The notes beneath the pieces are model-generated. The model had not been told where the DNA came from. It was given only the letters and a program-made list of their open reading frames with translations, and searched no databases. DNA of 64,000 nucleotides from JAGWBG01 sp034421095 (GTDB lineage Bacteria > Chloroflexota > Dehalococcoidia > Lucifugimonadales > JAGWBF01): assembly GCA_034421095.1 (NCBI GenBank), contig DAOUKR010000015.1, positions 1-64,000 on the forward strand, in the 5' to 3' direction. Made by a program: the position numbers and the translations under genes. Below are positions 39,499 through 48,430 of this stretch, piece by piece. Positions within the stretch are counted from its first letter, which is position 1; each line of letters begins with the position of its first letter.

Positions 39499-39998
39499 TT
39501 TCGGTCCGTCCAATATTGAGATGGCTTACCTAAGCTTTCAATGACATCATACATTTCGTGGAAGTACTCGCCGTCAGCACCCCATTGGCTAAGGACCGTT
39601 ATGGTGCGGGAGGCATCATTGAGGTTAGTCCGGGTCTCTGAAACGATTCCCACATGGGAAGTAGAACCAGTGTCGTCCTGATATAAGACAACGTCCCCCA
39701 CTTGTAATTCCTCGGCCGACCCGATCTGATGATAGCCGTCATCTTCAAGAATCATTTCTAAGTGGACTGGGTCAACCCATGTCCGTCTTGATGCAAATAC
39801 CATCCCCAAGCATTTATATTGAGAATCCAGGGACCTATTGACTACTGTCTGGCGTTGAGTAAGCAAATCTTTGGCTGCCTGCATCGAGCTTGGAGGCCTT
39901 TGTTGGCGTTGTTCGTTTGGTATGGGTTGATTCCTCATAGTCGACAATGATATCTCCGGAGGCAAGAGGAACTCACCTGAAGCACCATACAAGACCAT
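39495..39998 (-). CDS. NlpC/P60- or CHAP-like cysteine-hydrolase fold protein in accessory operon
   Basis: This ~167-aa protein has a C-terminal half resembling a small papain-like hydrolase: SQYKCLGMVFASRRTW holds a possible nucleophile Cys, followed by GSAEELQVGDVVLYQDDTGS (~residues 95-114) and HVGIVSET, where His would be the second catalytic residue, then SQWGADGEYFHE. The GDVVxY...HVGIV pattern is characteristic of NlpC/P60/CHAP peptidases and of permuted relatives. The N-terminal ~50 residues are Gln/Pro-rich (NEQRQQRPPSSMQ). ATG 39998 has GAGGG nine bases upstream; an ATG at 39938 and TTG at 40028 are alternatives. No export signal, so an intracellular target is likely. First gene of the operon, 61 bases from tRNA-Arg. 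Confidence 0.6.
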   Translation of the reverse strand: MVLYGASGEFLLPPEISLSTMRNQPIPNEQRQQRPPSSMQAAKDLLTQRQTVVNRSLDSQYKCLGMVFASRRTWVDPVHLEMILEDDGYHQIGSAEELQVGDVVLYQDDTGSTSHVGIVSETRTNLNDASRTITVLSQWGADGEYFHEMYDVIESLGKPSQYWTDRK

Positions 39999-40059
39999 AT
40001 TGACACTGACCCTCTGTACAAATATCAAGATTGAGACACTACCCGAAATTTATAACTAG

Positions 40060-40137
40060 TGGCGCGCTTGGCGGGACTCGAACCCACGACCTCATCCTCC
40101 GCAGGGATGCGCTCTATCCAACCTGAGCTACAAGCGC
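40060..40137 (-). tRNA. tRNA-Arg (anticodon GCG)
   Basis: The minus strand folds to a full cloverleaf: acceptor GCGCTTG/CAAGCGC, discriminator G, encoded CCA, D arm GCTC/GAGC. The anticodon stem CATCC/GGATG closes loop CTGCGGA, giving anticodon GCG (codon CGC). The T loop is TTCGAGT. The 3' end faces the accessory operon at 38504-39998. Confidence 0.96.
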
Positions 40138-40175
40138 GTTTGGGGGGCTAGCTACCTGACATGCGTGATGTACGA

Positions 40176-40261
40176 TGGTGCCGAGGGTGGGATTTGAACC
40201 CACACGCCCGTACGGGCACTACGCCCTGAACGTAGCGCGTCTGCCGTTCCGCCACCTCGGC
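40176..40261 (-). tRNA. tRNA-Leu (anticodon CAG)
   Basis: Acceptor GCCGAGG/CCTCGGC, discriminator A and encoded CCA. Anticodon stem CTACG/CGTAG closes loop TTCAGGG, giving CAG (codon CUG). The long variable arm (TGCCCGTACGGGCG) is of the class II kind expected for Leu. Confidence 0.96.
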
Positions 40262-40341
40262 CCACTTGATACAGGGACAACCGGGTACACGTTGGGAAGC
40301 TATCGCATTATATACCCGCTCCCCTGCCCAGGGTAAGTGAA

Positions 40342-40417
40342 TGGTGGGCGATAGAGGATTTGAACCTCTGGCCTCCTCGGTGTGAACGAGGCGCTCTAAC
40401 CACTGAGCTAACCGCCC
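40342..40417 (-). tRNA. tRNA-Val (anticodon CAC)
   Basis: Acceptor GGGCGGT/ATCGCCC, discriminator A and encoded CCA. Anticodon stem CCTCG/CGAGG closes loop TTCACAC, giving CAC (codon GUG). It is the promoter-proximal member of a three-tRNA cluster read leftward: Val, Leu, Arg. Confidence 0.96.
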
Positions 40418-40642
40418 CTTCTCCAGTTACAACTCACTATCAATTATATGGAGCGCCGATAAGGTATGCAAGCCCATGCAAGCTGTAGGTCGCCTCGGTG
40501 CTTGCCTGAAATGCCCCCAACCACGACTTTTAGGGACATTCAGCTAGCCTTAATATCTTGACAGCACGTCTGGCCTTTGCTAGGATTGCAAGCATCGCCT
40601 TGCGATGTATATTAGGCTACCCTAACAACCCGGCATATAAAC

Positions 40643-41770
40643 GTGGGCAATACAAATATTATCAAGACAAACTTGAAGAATAATCAACTCCCTCCCCTCC
40701 CCGATATGTTCGACCGTTACAGGGACGGCCTGACGGATGAGTTGCAGGCCGCCATACCATGCTTGGCGCTGTCGGACCCGAGACAGGGTGACACCCGAGA
40801 CGGGGAGTATGCCGTGACGCCCTTTTACCGGATGCTCCAGTACCACATGGGTTGGGCCAGCGAGGACGGGGAGTTGCTGGCCGTCCCCGTCTCCCAGGGC
40901 AAGGCCCTGCGGCCTACCCTCTGCCTCTTCGCCTGCGAGGCCCTGGACCAGGACTGGACAACGGCGCTCCCGGCTGCCGCAGCCCTGGAGCTCATTCACA
41001 ACTTCTCCCTCATCCATGACGATATTCAGGACGGGGACCTGGAGCGGCGACATCGCCCTACGGTCTGGTCCCTTTGGGGTCAACCCCAGGCTCTGGTGGC
41101 GGGCAATGCCATGAGGACCCTTGCGGACATCACCGCATTGAGGCTCGTTGAGCGGGGTGTGGCAGAGGAGAAGGCACTGCGCACATCCTTTGTTCTCACG
41201 AAGGGCTACCTCCACATGACAAGGGGCCAGTGTCTCGATTTATCCTTTGAGGACAGCCTGGACATAAAGCTTGAAGAATACCTGACCATGATTTCTTTCA
41301 AGACGGGCGCCCTGATTCGATGCGGCCTGGAAATGGGCGCTTTGATAGCCTCCAGCGACGAGAACGTCGTAACGGCCTTTGCTCGATGCGGCAGTTCCCT
41401 GGGGCGGGCCTTCCAGATACGGGACGACGTGTTGGGCATCTGGGGGGATGAAACAGCCACCGGAAAGGCGGTGGGCAACGACATCAGAAGGAAGAAGAAG
41501 TCCTTTCCCATAGTGTATGCCCTGGAGACCGCCGGAGACACCGCCAGACAACAGCTGGTGGAGGTTTATAGTAAAGATGAACTGGACGAAAGGGACGTAG
41601 AGGATGTCCTGACAGTGCTGGATGACCTTGGAGTAGCCGATTATGCCCAGGAAATGACCCGTGAGAAGGCGGACCTTGCCCTTCAGGAGGTCTCCCGGGT
41701 CACCATGCCATCCTGGGCCCGTCGGGAAATCGAGGAGATGGTGGAGTTTCTCGCGGCGCGACAGTATTAG
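40643..41770 (+). CDS. Polyprenyl (farnesyl/geranylgeranyl-type) diphosphate synthase
   Basis: This 375-aa isoprenyl chain-elongating enzyme has the first Asp-rich motif FSLIHDDIQDGDLERRHRPT (DDxxD ~residues 124-128) and the second QIRDDVLGIWGDE (~261-273), with K and R ligands in QGKALRPTLCLF. Residues before DDxxD (ELIHNFSLI) control length, but the product cannot be fixed; farnesyl diphosphate would suit the hopanoid genes that follow. The start is unclear: GTG 40643 is used, and ATG 40706 (MFDRYRDGL) would remove a Gln/Asn-rich leader. First gene of a rightward run to 48135. The region 40418-40642 before it has a short inverted repeat (GCATCGC/GCGATGT) and TATATT, possibly its promoter. 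Confidence 0.93.
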   Translation: MGNTNIIKTNLKNNQLPPLPDMFDRYRDGLTDELQAAIPCLALSDPRQGDTRDGEYAVTPFYRMLQYHMGWASEDGELLAVPVSQGKALRPTLCLFACEALDQDWTTALPAAAALELIHNFSLIHDDIQDGDLERRHRPTVWSLWGQPQALVAGNAMRTLADITALRLVERGVAEEKALRTSFVLTKGYLHMTRGQCLDLSFEDSLDIKLEEYLTMISFKTGALIRCGLEMGALIASSDENVVTAFARCGSSLGRAFQIRDDVLGIWGDETATGKAVGNDIRRKKKSFPIVYALETAGDTARQQLVEVYSKDELDERDVEDVLTVLDDLGVADYAQEMTREKADLALQEVSRVTMPSWARREIEEMVEFLAARQY

Positions 41771-41855
41771 GCGGCCCTCACACCCGCCTCCTAGAGTGAA
41801 GGGAAGGGACCGCCGGGGAGTACCGAAGTCCGACGAGAGTCAAAGGAAGGAGCAA

Positions 41856-42896
41856 ATGAAGAGAGCAAGCAGGCCAATGGAGATGTCCATCAGGTTGGCC
41901 GTTTACATATTGAAGAACCGCCTCAGGGGAAGAAAGCGTTTCCCGATGGTCACCATGCTGGAGCCTCTGGAGATGTGCAACCTGGCTTGCGTGGGCTGTG
42001 GGCGTATCCACGAATACAAGCCTGTAATGGACAAGATGATGCCCGTAGAGGAAGCGATAGCCGCGGTGGAGGCGTCCGCTGCCCCCATAGTCTCGGTAGC
42101 CGGAGGGGAACCTACCATACATCCCAAGATAGACCAGATTCTGAACGAGTTGGTCCGGCGCAAGTACTTCGTGTATTGCTGCACCAACGGCATCCTTCTT
42201 GAACGGGTTATGAAGAAGGTCCCCCCGTCCAAATACCTCTCCTGGGTAGTCCACATGGACGGCATGGAGGAGCGCCATGACGAGGCGGTAGCTCGCAAGG
42301 GCGTGTTCCGGAAGGCGCTTAGCTCTATAGAGACAGCTTTGGACAACGGCTATCGGGTGTGTACCAACACCACGATTTTTCGCGGATGTGACGTGGAGGA
42401 CCTGCATAACCTGTTCCAGACCATGACCGATATGGGGGTTGAGGGCTGCATGGTCTCACCGGGCTACGACTACACCGACGCCCCCGACCACGACATTTTC
42501 CTTACCCGTCAGGAGTCGCAGGACGCTTTCAAGGAAATCCTGGACGAGGAGAAGATTAAGGGGCTGCGGATGTACAACAACCCCCTTTACCTGAACTTCC
42601 TGCGAGGCACAAGGGACTACCAGTGCACCGCATGGTCCAACCCCACCTACACGGTGATGGGCTGGAGGAAACCCTGCTACCCACTGGCAGACGAGCACGT
42701 CCAGAACGTTGACGAGCTTTTCGATAAATCTGTGTGGGACAAGTACGGCGTGGGGAAGGACCCTCGCTGTGCCGGTTGCATGATGCACTGTGGCTTCGAG
42801 TCCGCCACTATCTTCAATGCCGTTTCCAGTCCCAAGGACTGGGTGACACTGGTTAAGTCGGGTTCCATCAGCAAAAGCGGGATAACCGCGGGCTAG
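41856..42896 (+). CDS. hpnH: Hopanoid biosynthesis radical SAM protein HpnH
   Basis: This 346-aa radical SAM enzyme adds adenosine to diploptene/hopene in the first step of extended hopanoid side-chain synthesis. The 4Fe-4S motif is EMCNLACVGCGR (CxxxCxxC, ~residues 40-48). SVAGGEPTIHPK and VVHMDGMEERHDEAVARKGV are family hallmarks, as is the C-terminal CAGCMMHCGFESATIF cysteine cluster (~residues 308-323). ATG 41856 is preceded by AAGGAAGGAG; codons before it overlap the previous gene in another frame. The length fits HpnH. Next in line are hpnG and hpnA, so the side-chain pathway is together. Confidence 0.95.
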   Translation: MKRASRPMEMSIRLAVYILKNRLRGRKRFPMVTMLEPLEMCNLACVGCGRIHEYKPVMDKMMPVEEAIAAVEASAAPIVSVAGGEPTIHPKIDQILNELVRRKYFVYCCTNGILLERVMKKVPPSKYLSWVVHMDGMEERHDEAVARKGVFRKALSSIETALDNGYRVCTNTTIFRGCDVEDLHNLFQTMTDMGVEGCMVSPGYDYTDAPDHDIFLTRQESQDAFKEILDEEKIKGLRMYNNPLYLNFLRGTRDYQCTAWSNPTYTVMGWRKPCYPLADEHVQNVDELFDKSVWDKYGVGKDPRCAGCMMHCGFESATIFNAVSSPKDWVTLVKSGSISKSGITAG

Positions 42897-42920
42897 ACAT
42901 CCTCGGTGGTGGAGAGCGGT

Positions 42921-43649
42921 ATGGGAATCACGATGGCTGTCCTAGCGTCCATGGAGCGAGAGGTCTCGGCTTTGAGGCCCCTCTGCGACGATGGGCGCGT
43001 GACGGTGCACGTTACGGGGATGGGCAAGGACATGGCATTGAAGGGCATGGCAGCCCTCCTGGAGTCCCGGCCTGTCAAGCCCGACTGCATCCTGTCCCTG
43101 GGCTTCGCCGGAGCGCTGAGGGACGAGTTGAAAACGGGAGACCTGGTGCTCTCACAACGGCTTTACGCTGTCGGCGAGGACTCCCCAATCGAGTCGGATG
43201 CCTCACTCCTGAGCTTGGCAAAGGACGTGCTGGATAGTTCAGATACCAGGAGATACGCCATCTCCGATAGCCTGACGGTTCCTCGAGTCGTCCTTGATGC
43301 CGAAGAGAAGGGCAGGCTGGCTTTCTCCATCACTTCATCGGTGGTGAATATGGAGGACTACTGGGTTGCACAGTCATCCGCCATGCATGGCATACCCTTC
43401 CTCAGTGTGAGGGCAGTACTGGACACTGCCGAACAGAGTCTGCCGCCCTTTGCGGCAAGGCTGGAGCATAACGGTGCTCTAATACGCGCGCTCCGGTTGG
43501 GGGCCAACTTGACGGCAAGGCCGGGGTATGTGCCCGGACTGGTGAAGCTTGCCAAACAGGCCGGAGTTGCCCAGAGAAGTCTGGCGAGCTTTGGAGTATC
43601 ATTTCTATCCAGAATAGCAACGATAGACGGCCATACGGTTCATGCGTAG
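42921..43649 (+). CDS. hpnG: Hopanoid-associated phosphorylase HpnG
   Basis: This 242-aa nucleoside-phosphorylase-fold protein releases adenine from adenosylhopane to give ribosylhopane-phosphate. ITMAVLASMEREVSALRPL opens the fold. DCILSLGFAGALRDELKTGD (~residues 55-75) is the phosphate/ribose region and VVNMEDYWVAQSSAMHGIPF (~140-160) holds the catalytic Met-Glu of the PNP/UDP family. ATG 42921 has GGAGAG upstream; a GTG at 42906 adds five residues. It is 24 bases after hpnH and two bases before hpnA, so it belongs to the operon. Confidence 0.9.
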   Translation: MGITMAVLASMEREVSALRPLCDDGRVTVHVTGMGKDMALKGMAALLESRPVKPDCILSLGFAGALRDELKTGDLVLSQRLYAVGEDSPIESDASLLSLAKDVLDSSDTRRYAISDSLTVPRVVLDAEEKGRLAFSITSSVVNMEDYWVAQSSAMHGIPFLSVRAVLDTAEQSLPPFAARLEHNGALIRALRLGANLTARPGYVPGLVKLAKQAGVAQRSLASFGVSFLSRIATIDGHTVHA

Positions 43650-43651
43650 AG

Positions 43652-44635
43652 ATGAGAGTTCTGGTTACCGGCGCGACAGGCTTTATCGGTGGCAACGTGG
43701 CCCGAACTCTTAAGGCTAGGGGCCATGAAGTAAAGGCCCTGGCGAGGCCGGGCAGCAGCACGTTAACCCTAGAAGGCACGGGAATCCAGGTAGCCCAGGG
43801 AGACGTGAGGGACAGGGAATCGGTCTCTCGGGCTGTGAAGGATTGCCAGGCAGTGGTACACTGCGCTGCCCTGTACTCTTTCTGGACGCCGGACCCCAGC
43901 GTCATATACGAGATTAACGTAACGGGCACCAAGGTTGTCCTGGAAGAGTCGTTGAAAGCCGGAGTCGGCAGCTGTGTGCACACCAGCACCGTCTCCACCA
44001 TCGGCATACCCAAAGGGGGTGTAGGGACCGAAGAGATGACGCCGTCCCCCAAGGACTTGGTGGGCCACTACAAAAAGTCCAAGTTCATGGCGGAGCGGGA
44101 GGCTTTGGGGATGGTCCATCGTGGGCTGCCGGTCGTGGTAGTCAACCCCACCGCCCCCATAGGTCCCTGGGACGTGAAGCCCACTCCCACCGGCGGGATG
44201 GTACTGGACTTCGCCCGGGGACGTATCCCGGTCTACGTCAACACCGGGATGAACCTGGTGGACGTGGAAGACGTGGCAGTCGGTCACGTTCTGGCGCTGG
44301 AAAAGGGCAGGCCGGGAGAGAGGTATCTGCTGGGCAACGCAAACATGACGCTGGCCCAGGCGTTCAAGCTCATGGAAGGGGTCTCGGGGAGGAAGGCCCC
44401 GAAGCTAAAGTTGCCGATGTCTGTGGCGATAGGAGCGGGATACGTGGATGAGTATATTGAGGGCAAATTGCTGGGCAGGAAGCCCTCAATACCCCTTGAA
44501 GGCTTGAGGATATCCAGAAAGCCTATGTATGTGAATTGTGAGAAGGCGATAAGAGAGCTTGGGCTGCCCCAGAGTCCCGTGGAAGGTGCTCTGGAGAAGG
44601 CCGTGAGGTGGTTCCGGGACTATGGGTACGCATAG
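43652..44635 (+). CDS. hpnA: Hopanoid-associated SDR epimerase HpnA
   Basis: This 327-aa extended short-chain dehydrogenase has the NAD-binding motif VLVTGATGFIGGNVARTL at the start (TGxxGxxG, residues 7-14). HCAALYSFWTPDPSVIYEIN (~70-89) and TSTVSTIGIPKGG (~110-122) follow the HpnA pattern. The usual YxxxK catalytic pair appears as HYKKSKFMAE (~132-141). HpnA proteins are linked to hopanoid sugar or head-group modification. The start ATG is two bases after hpnG with only a weak ribosome site, which implies coupled translation. Confidence 0.9.
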   Translation: MRVLVTGATGFIGGNVARTLKARGHEVKALARPGSSTLTLEGTGIQVAQGDVRDRESVSRAVKDCQAVVHCAALYSFWTPDPSVIYEINVTGTKVVLEESLKAGVGSCVHTSTVSTIGIPKGGVGTEEMTPSPKDLVGHYKKSKFMAEREALGMVHRGLPVVVVNPTAPIGPWDVKPTPTGGMVLDFARGRIPVYVNTGMNLVDVEDVAVGHVLALEKGRPGERYLLGNANMTLAQAFKLMEGVSGRKAPKLKLPMSVAIGAGYVDEYIEGKLLGRKPSIPLEGLRISRKPMYVNCEKAIRELGLPQSPVEGALEKAVRWFRDYGYA

Positions 44636-44728
44636 CTGCTCTGAAAACGTCTTCACGAAGAGTGTGTAACCCTGAGACCGATGACGGAGGTCACAGGAGA
44701 CTCAGTATAAGATTGACGAGGGGACGGC

Positions 44729-46762
44729 ATGGCTGAAGCCCATATCGAAGCAAAACAGGACATTCTGGAGGCGCTGGAAAGGACTATCCACCGCAGCCAG
44801 GAGTACCTGCTTTCCATCCAGTATTCCGACGGCTACTGGTGGGGCGAGTTGGAATCCAATCCCACCATGGAGGCGGAATATCTGCTCCTTACCCATTTTC
44901 TGGGTGTGGTAGACCGGGACCGATGGCGCATGGTGGCCAACTACATACTGAGCAAGCAACAGGACGATGGTTCCTGGGGCCAGTATTACGGCGCGCCCGG
45001 AGATATAAGCACCTCGATTGAGTGCTACTTCGCACTCAAGCTGGCGGGAGTGTCGCCCGATAGTCCGGAGATGCGCAAGGCCCGGGAGTTCATCCTGTCC
45101 AAAGGAGGCGTGCCCAAGGCGCGAATCTTCACCAAGATATGGCTGTCCTTGTTCGACCAGTGGGACTGGAATGGCACTCCGATGATGCCCCCGGAGCTTA
45201 TCTATCTTCCCAGTTGGGTCCCCTTCAACATCTACGAGTTCTCCAGCTGGGCCAGGGCGACCATCGTCCCCATTACCATCATCCTCAACGAGAGGCCTCT
45301 GTGTCCCGTGCCCCAGTGGGCACAAATTGACGACCTCTACCCGGAGCCTCGGGACCGTATTGACTACTCTCTTCCGAGACCAAAGGGGCTTTTCACCTGG
45401 AGAGGGGGCCTCCATATCGCCGACAAATTCCTTCGCCTCTACCACAAGGTGTCGGTCAATCCGGTACGGAAGAGGGCCATCAGGGAGGCCATGAAGTGGG
45501 TGATTTCCCACCAGGAAGCCGATGGTTCCTGGGGAGGCATACAGCCTCCGTGGGTTTACTCCCTCATCGCCCTGAAGCACATGGGCTATACGATGGACGA
45601 CCCCGTAATGAAGAAGGGGTTCGAGGGGTTCGAGGGATTCGCCATCCAGGAGGGCGACACCTGGCGACTCCAGGCGTGCGTCTCTCCTGTGTGGGACACC
45701 TGCCTGGTAATGATTGGCCTTTTGGACTCGGGTATGGACCCCCGCCATCCCGCCATTCAGGAAGCTACCCGATGGATGCTGAAGGAGCAGATACTTGCGG
45801 GCGGAGACTGGCAGGTTAAGGTCAGAGATGCCGAGCCGGGAGGATGGGCCTTCGAGTTCGAGAACGACATATACCCGGACGTGGACGATACCGCCGAGGT
45901 CATCATGGCCCTTGACATGGCCCGGCTGGACGGAACGGACGAGCAATGGAGGTCCCAGGCTATCGAACGGGGCGTGAGATGGACGCTGGCCATGCAGTGT
46001 AAAAACGGGGGGTGGGCCGCCTTCGATAAGGACAACGACAGAAGCTATGCCGCCAAGATTCCCTTCTCCGACTTTGGCGAGACTCTGGACCCGCCCAGCG
46101 TGGACGTTGCCGCTCATGTTGTGGAGATGCTGGGAAAGCTGGGGTACAGGGGAGACTTCCCGCCCATAGAGCGTGCCTGCAAATACATCAGGGACGAGCA
46201 AGAGCCCGACGGCCCCTGGTTTGGAAGGTGGGGGGTCAACTATATCTACGGGACTGGAGCCGTCCTGCCAGCCCTGGAAGCCATCGGAGAGGATATGAGC
46301 CAGCCCTACATACGCAAGGCTGTTGATTGGGTGATTGCCCACCAGAACCCGGACGGAGGCTGGGGGGAAAGCTGCGGCTCTTACGTGGACGCGTCTCTTC
46401 AGGGTGTGGGTCCCAGCACCGCATCCCAGACGGCATGGGCAATCATGTCTCTGATTGCCGCCGGAGAGGTAAACAACCCGGCCACCGAGAGGGGAATACG
46501 ATACCTGGCTGATACTCAGCAGGAGGATGGTTCCTGGGACGAGCCTTACTTCACCGGTACGGGCTTCCCGGGATACGGCGTGGGTCAGAGGTTCCGAAAG
46601 CTCCCCGAACCCGGAGATCCCGAATACCAGGGATTGGAGATGCCAGCCGGGTTTATGATTAATTATCACATGTACCGCAACTCATGGCCGCTTATAGCCC
46701 TGGGAAGGTATCGAAGGCTCATCAGGAATGGGGAACCGTCGGAAGAGGCGCGACCTGGCTAG
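44729..46762 (+). CDS. shc: Squalene-hopene cyclase
   Basis: This 677-aa membrane-associated cyclase converts squalene to hopene/hopanol. The proton-donating DxDD motif is DVDD at ~384-387 (in YPDVDDTAEVIMAL). QW repeats occur through the protein: QQDDGSWGQYYG, HQEADGSWGGIQPPW, HQNPDGGWGESCGSY, TQQEDGSWDEPYFTGTGFPG, the last matching the C-terminal signature. Length is right for SHC (~630-720 aa). It is the first committed cyclisation step. The preceding gene is 93 bases upstream and yjbQ follows after 31, within the hopanoid operon. The product fits the HpnH/G/A genes placed just before it. Confidence 0.96.
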   Translation: MAEAHIEAKQDILEALERTIHRSQEYLLSIQYSDGYWWGELESNPTMEAEYLLLTHFLGVVDRDRWRMVANYILSKQQDDGSWGQYYGAPGDISTSIECYFALKLAGVSPDSPEMRKAREFILSKGGVPKARIFTKIWLSLFDQWDWNGTPMMPPELIYLPSWVPFNIYEFSSWARATIVPITIILNERPLCPVPQWAQIDDLYPEPRDRIDYSLPRPKGLFTWRGGLHIADKFLRLYHKVSVNPVRKRAIREAMKWVISHQEADGSWGGIQPPWVYSLIALKHMGYTMDDPVMKKGFEGFEGFAIQEGDTWRLQACVSPVWDTCLVMIGLLDSGMDPRHPAIQEATRWMLKEQILAGGDWQVKVRDAEPGGWAFEFENDIYPDVDDTAEVIMALDMARLDGTDEQWRSQAIERGVRWTLAMQCKNGGWAAFDKDNDRSYAAKIPFSDFGETLDPPSVDVAAHVVEMLGKLGYRGDFPPIERACKYIRDEQEPDGPWFGRWGVNYIYGTGAVLPALEAIGEDMSQPYIRKAVDWVIAHQNPDGGWGESCGSYVDASLQGVGPSTASQTAWAIMSLIAAGEVNNPATERGIRYLADTQQEDGSWDEPYFTGTGFPGYGVGQRFRKLPEPGDPEYQGLEMPAGFMINYHMYRNSWPLIALGRYRRLIRNGEPSEEARPG

Positions 46763-46793
46763 GAACAGTAAATCTAAGGATGAGAGGGGTACT

Positions 46794-47237
46794 ATGAAAA
46801 CCCAGTTGCACTGTCTAAAGATAGAAACCACGAGGGCCCCTGAATTCATAGACATCACTCAACAGGTGCGGGAGTGTGTGTCGGAGTCCCGGGTGCTCAA
46901 CGGCCTTGTGGTAGTCTTTTCCAGACATACCACCGCGGCCATCAAGATAAACGAGCACGAACCCCTCCTTCTGCAAGACATGGAGCAGTTCCTGGAACGC
47001 ATGTCTCCTCGCGACGGGGAGTATCGGCACAACGACTTTACCGTGCGCACAGTCAACATGACCGAGGACGAGTGCCCCAACGGCCACTCCCATTGCCAGC
47101 ACTTGTTGTTGGGGACCAGCGAGTCCATACCGCTAGTTGACGGGATTATGCAGTTTGGGCGCTGGCAGAGCATCTTCCTGATAGAGCTTGACCACCCGCG
47201 TCCCAGAGAGGTGGTAATCCAGATATTGGGGGAGTGA
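46794..47237 (+). CDS. YjbQ/UPF0047-family protein
   Basis: This 147-aa protein of the YjbQ family has SRHTTAAIKINEHEPLLLQD (~residues 43-62), the HSHCQHLLLGTSESIPL segment (~100-116) and RWQSIFLIELDHPRPREVVI (~123-142). ATG 46794 follows GAGGGG. Members have been tested for thiamine-phosphate synthase activity, but a physiological role is not established. Its place between shc and the squalene-synthase-type gene suggests a hopanoid link here, or a position effect. Confidence 0.92.
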   Translation: MKTQLHCLKIETTRAPEFIDITQQVRECVSESRVLNGLVVVFSRHTTAAIKINEHEPLLLQDMEQFLERMSPRDGEYRHNDFTVRTVNMTEDECPNGHSHCQHLLLGTSESIPLVDGIMQFGRWQSIFLIELDHPRPREVVIQILGE

Positions 47238-47250
47238 ACAGGGGTGAGTG

Positions 47251-48135
47251 ATGGTCAACACCGTCCCACAGCTAGAGGTGGCCTACGAGCAATGCCGCCT
47301 TATCACCCGGCGGGAGGCGAAGAATTTCTACTACGCTTTCATAACCCTGCCTCGCAAAAAGCGAAGGGCTATATATGCCGCCTACGCCTTTTGCCGCCTG
47401 TGTGATGACGCTACCGATAAGGATATTCCCACCGACGAGAAGCTGAGGCTTCTTGCAGAGCTACGCTGGAGGCTGTCCACGGCCTATGAGGGCCGTCCTG
47501 ATGGCCCGGTCTTCACCGCTCTTTCCCACGCCGCCAGCACCTTCGACATCCCCGAGGAGTACCTCCAGGAAGTGGTCTCGGGGGTGGAAACGGACCTTAC
47601 CAAGACCCGGTATCGGGATTTCGGAGAACTGCGTACCTACTGTTACCAGGTAGCATCGGTGGTGGGTCTCATCTGCATCCAGATATTCGGTTACTCTCAC
47701 CCCAAGGCGAAGGAGTACGCCATTGACCTGGGCCTGGCAATGCAGCTGACCAACATCTTGAGAGACGTGAAGGAGGACCTGGAAAGGGACCGTATTTATT
47801 TGCCCCTGGACGACCTGAGAGATTTCGGCTACTCGGTGGAGGAACTCAAGGCCGAGGAGCTCAACCGGAACTTCCGGGAACTCATGGGGTTCGAGGCTGA
47901 AAGGGCCAGGCAATATTTCGGTAGCGGCTTCAAGCTATTGCCCTTTTTGTCTCCCCGGTCCAGGGCATGTCCGGCGGTCATAGGGCAGATTTATAGCCAC
48001 ATCCTGGATAGAATCGAGGCCCGTAATTTTAACGTATTCGATGGAAGGGTGAGCCTGAGCAAGCGTGAAAAGTACATGGTCACGGCACGGACGTGGATGA
48101 TGAGCCTGCTGCCCACAGTCTCGTCCCAGACCTAG
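47251..48135 (+). CDS. Squalene/phytoene synthase, HpnD-like
   Basis: This 294-aa head-to-head prenyl transferase has its first acidic motif in YAFCRLCDDATDKDIPTDEK (~residues 46-65; CDDATD) and its second in LTNILRDVKEDLERDRIYLP (~165-184), with the YCYQVASVVGLICIQIFG core (~130-147). It resembles HpnD (presqualene diphosphate synthase) and phytoene synthases. The usual partners HpnC and HpnE are not in the window. ATG 47251 is preferred over GTG 47248. It closes the hopanoid run. Phytoene synthesis is the alternative, but the neighbours argue for squalene supply to Shc. Confidence 0.9.
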   Translation: MVNTVPQLEVAYEQCRLITRREAKNFYYAFITLPRKKRRAIYAAYAFCRLCDDATDKDIPTDEKLRLLAELRWRLSTAYEGRPDGPVFTALSHAASTFDIPEEYLQEVVSGVETDLTKTRYRDFGELRTYCYQVASVVGLICIQIFGYSHPKAKEYAIDLGLAMQLTNILRDVKEDLERDRIYLPLDDLRDFGYSVEELKAEELNRNFRELMGFEAERARQYFGSGFKLLPFLSPRSRACPAVIGQIYSHILDRIEARNFNVFDGRVSLSKREKYMVTARTWMMSLLPTVSSQT

Positions 48136-48139
48136 CCCC

Positions 48140-48310
48140 CGGCGTGTCATTCCGAAGAGGGTGTTTGGAAAGCCCCTTCTCCCCTTGCGGGAGAAGGTTG
48201 GGATGAGGGGTATCACCCTCACCTCAGTCCTCTCCCATCGAGGGAGAGGAGGTTTGGGACGCCACTTTAGAAACACACTCGAAGGGAGAGAAGTGTAGTG
48301 AGGAATCTCA
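48140..48310. repeat. Dispersed repeat with two hairpins
   Basis: Between hpnD and the next operon (48136-48430) lie GTCATTCCGAAGAGGG, a perfect stem CCTTCTCCC/GGGAGAAGG (48175-48197), a second stem CTCTCCC/GGGAGAG (about 48232-48250) and GTGAGGAATCTCAAG (to ~48312). The order GTCATTC, hairpins, GAATCT matches the other dispersed elements. The hairpin pair may also end transcription of the hopanoid operon. Confidence 0.6.
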
Positions 48311-48430
48311 AGTGATGCCCAACAAAAAAGGAAATCAAGGCAGCCCCGACCGGAACAATATCCCAGACAGCCCGGATTTCAGACCCCGCGTTTGGTTGGG
48401 GATGGCAAACAAAAGACCCGGGGAGGTGGG

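Noticed and set aside
44702..46669. A 655-codon open frame on the minus strand
   Set aside because: It is antisense to the squalene-hopene cyclase, which has clear QW and DxDD motifs; the opposite frame has no recognisable domain and arises from GC-rich codon use.
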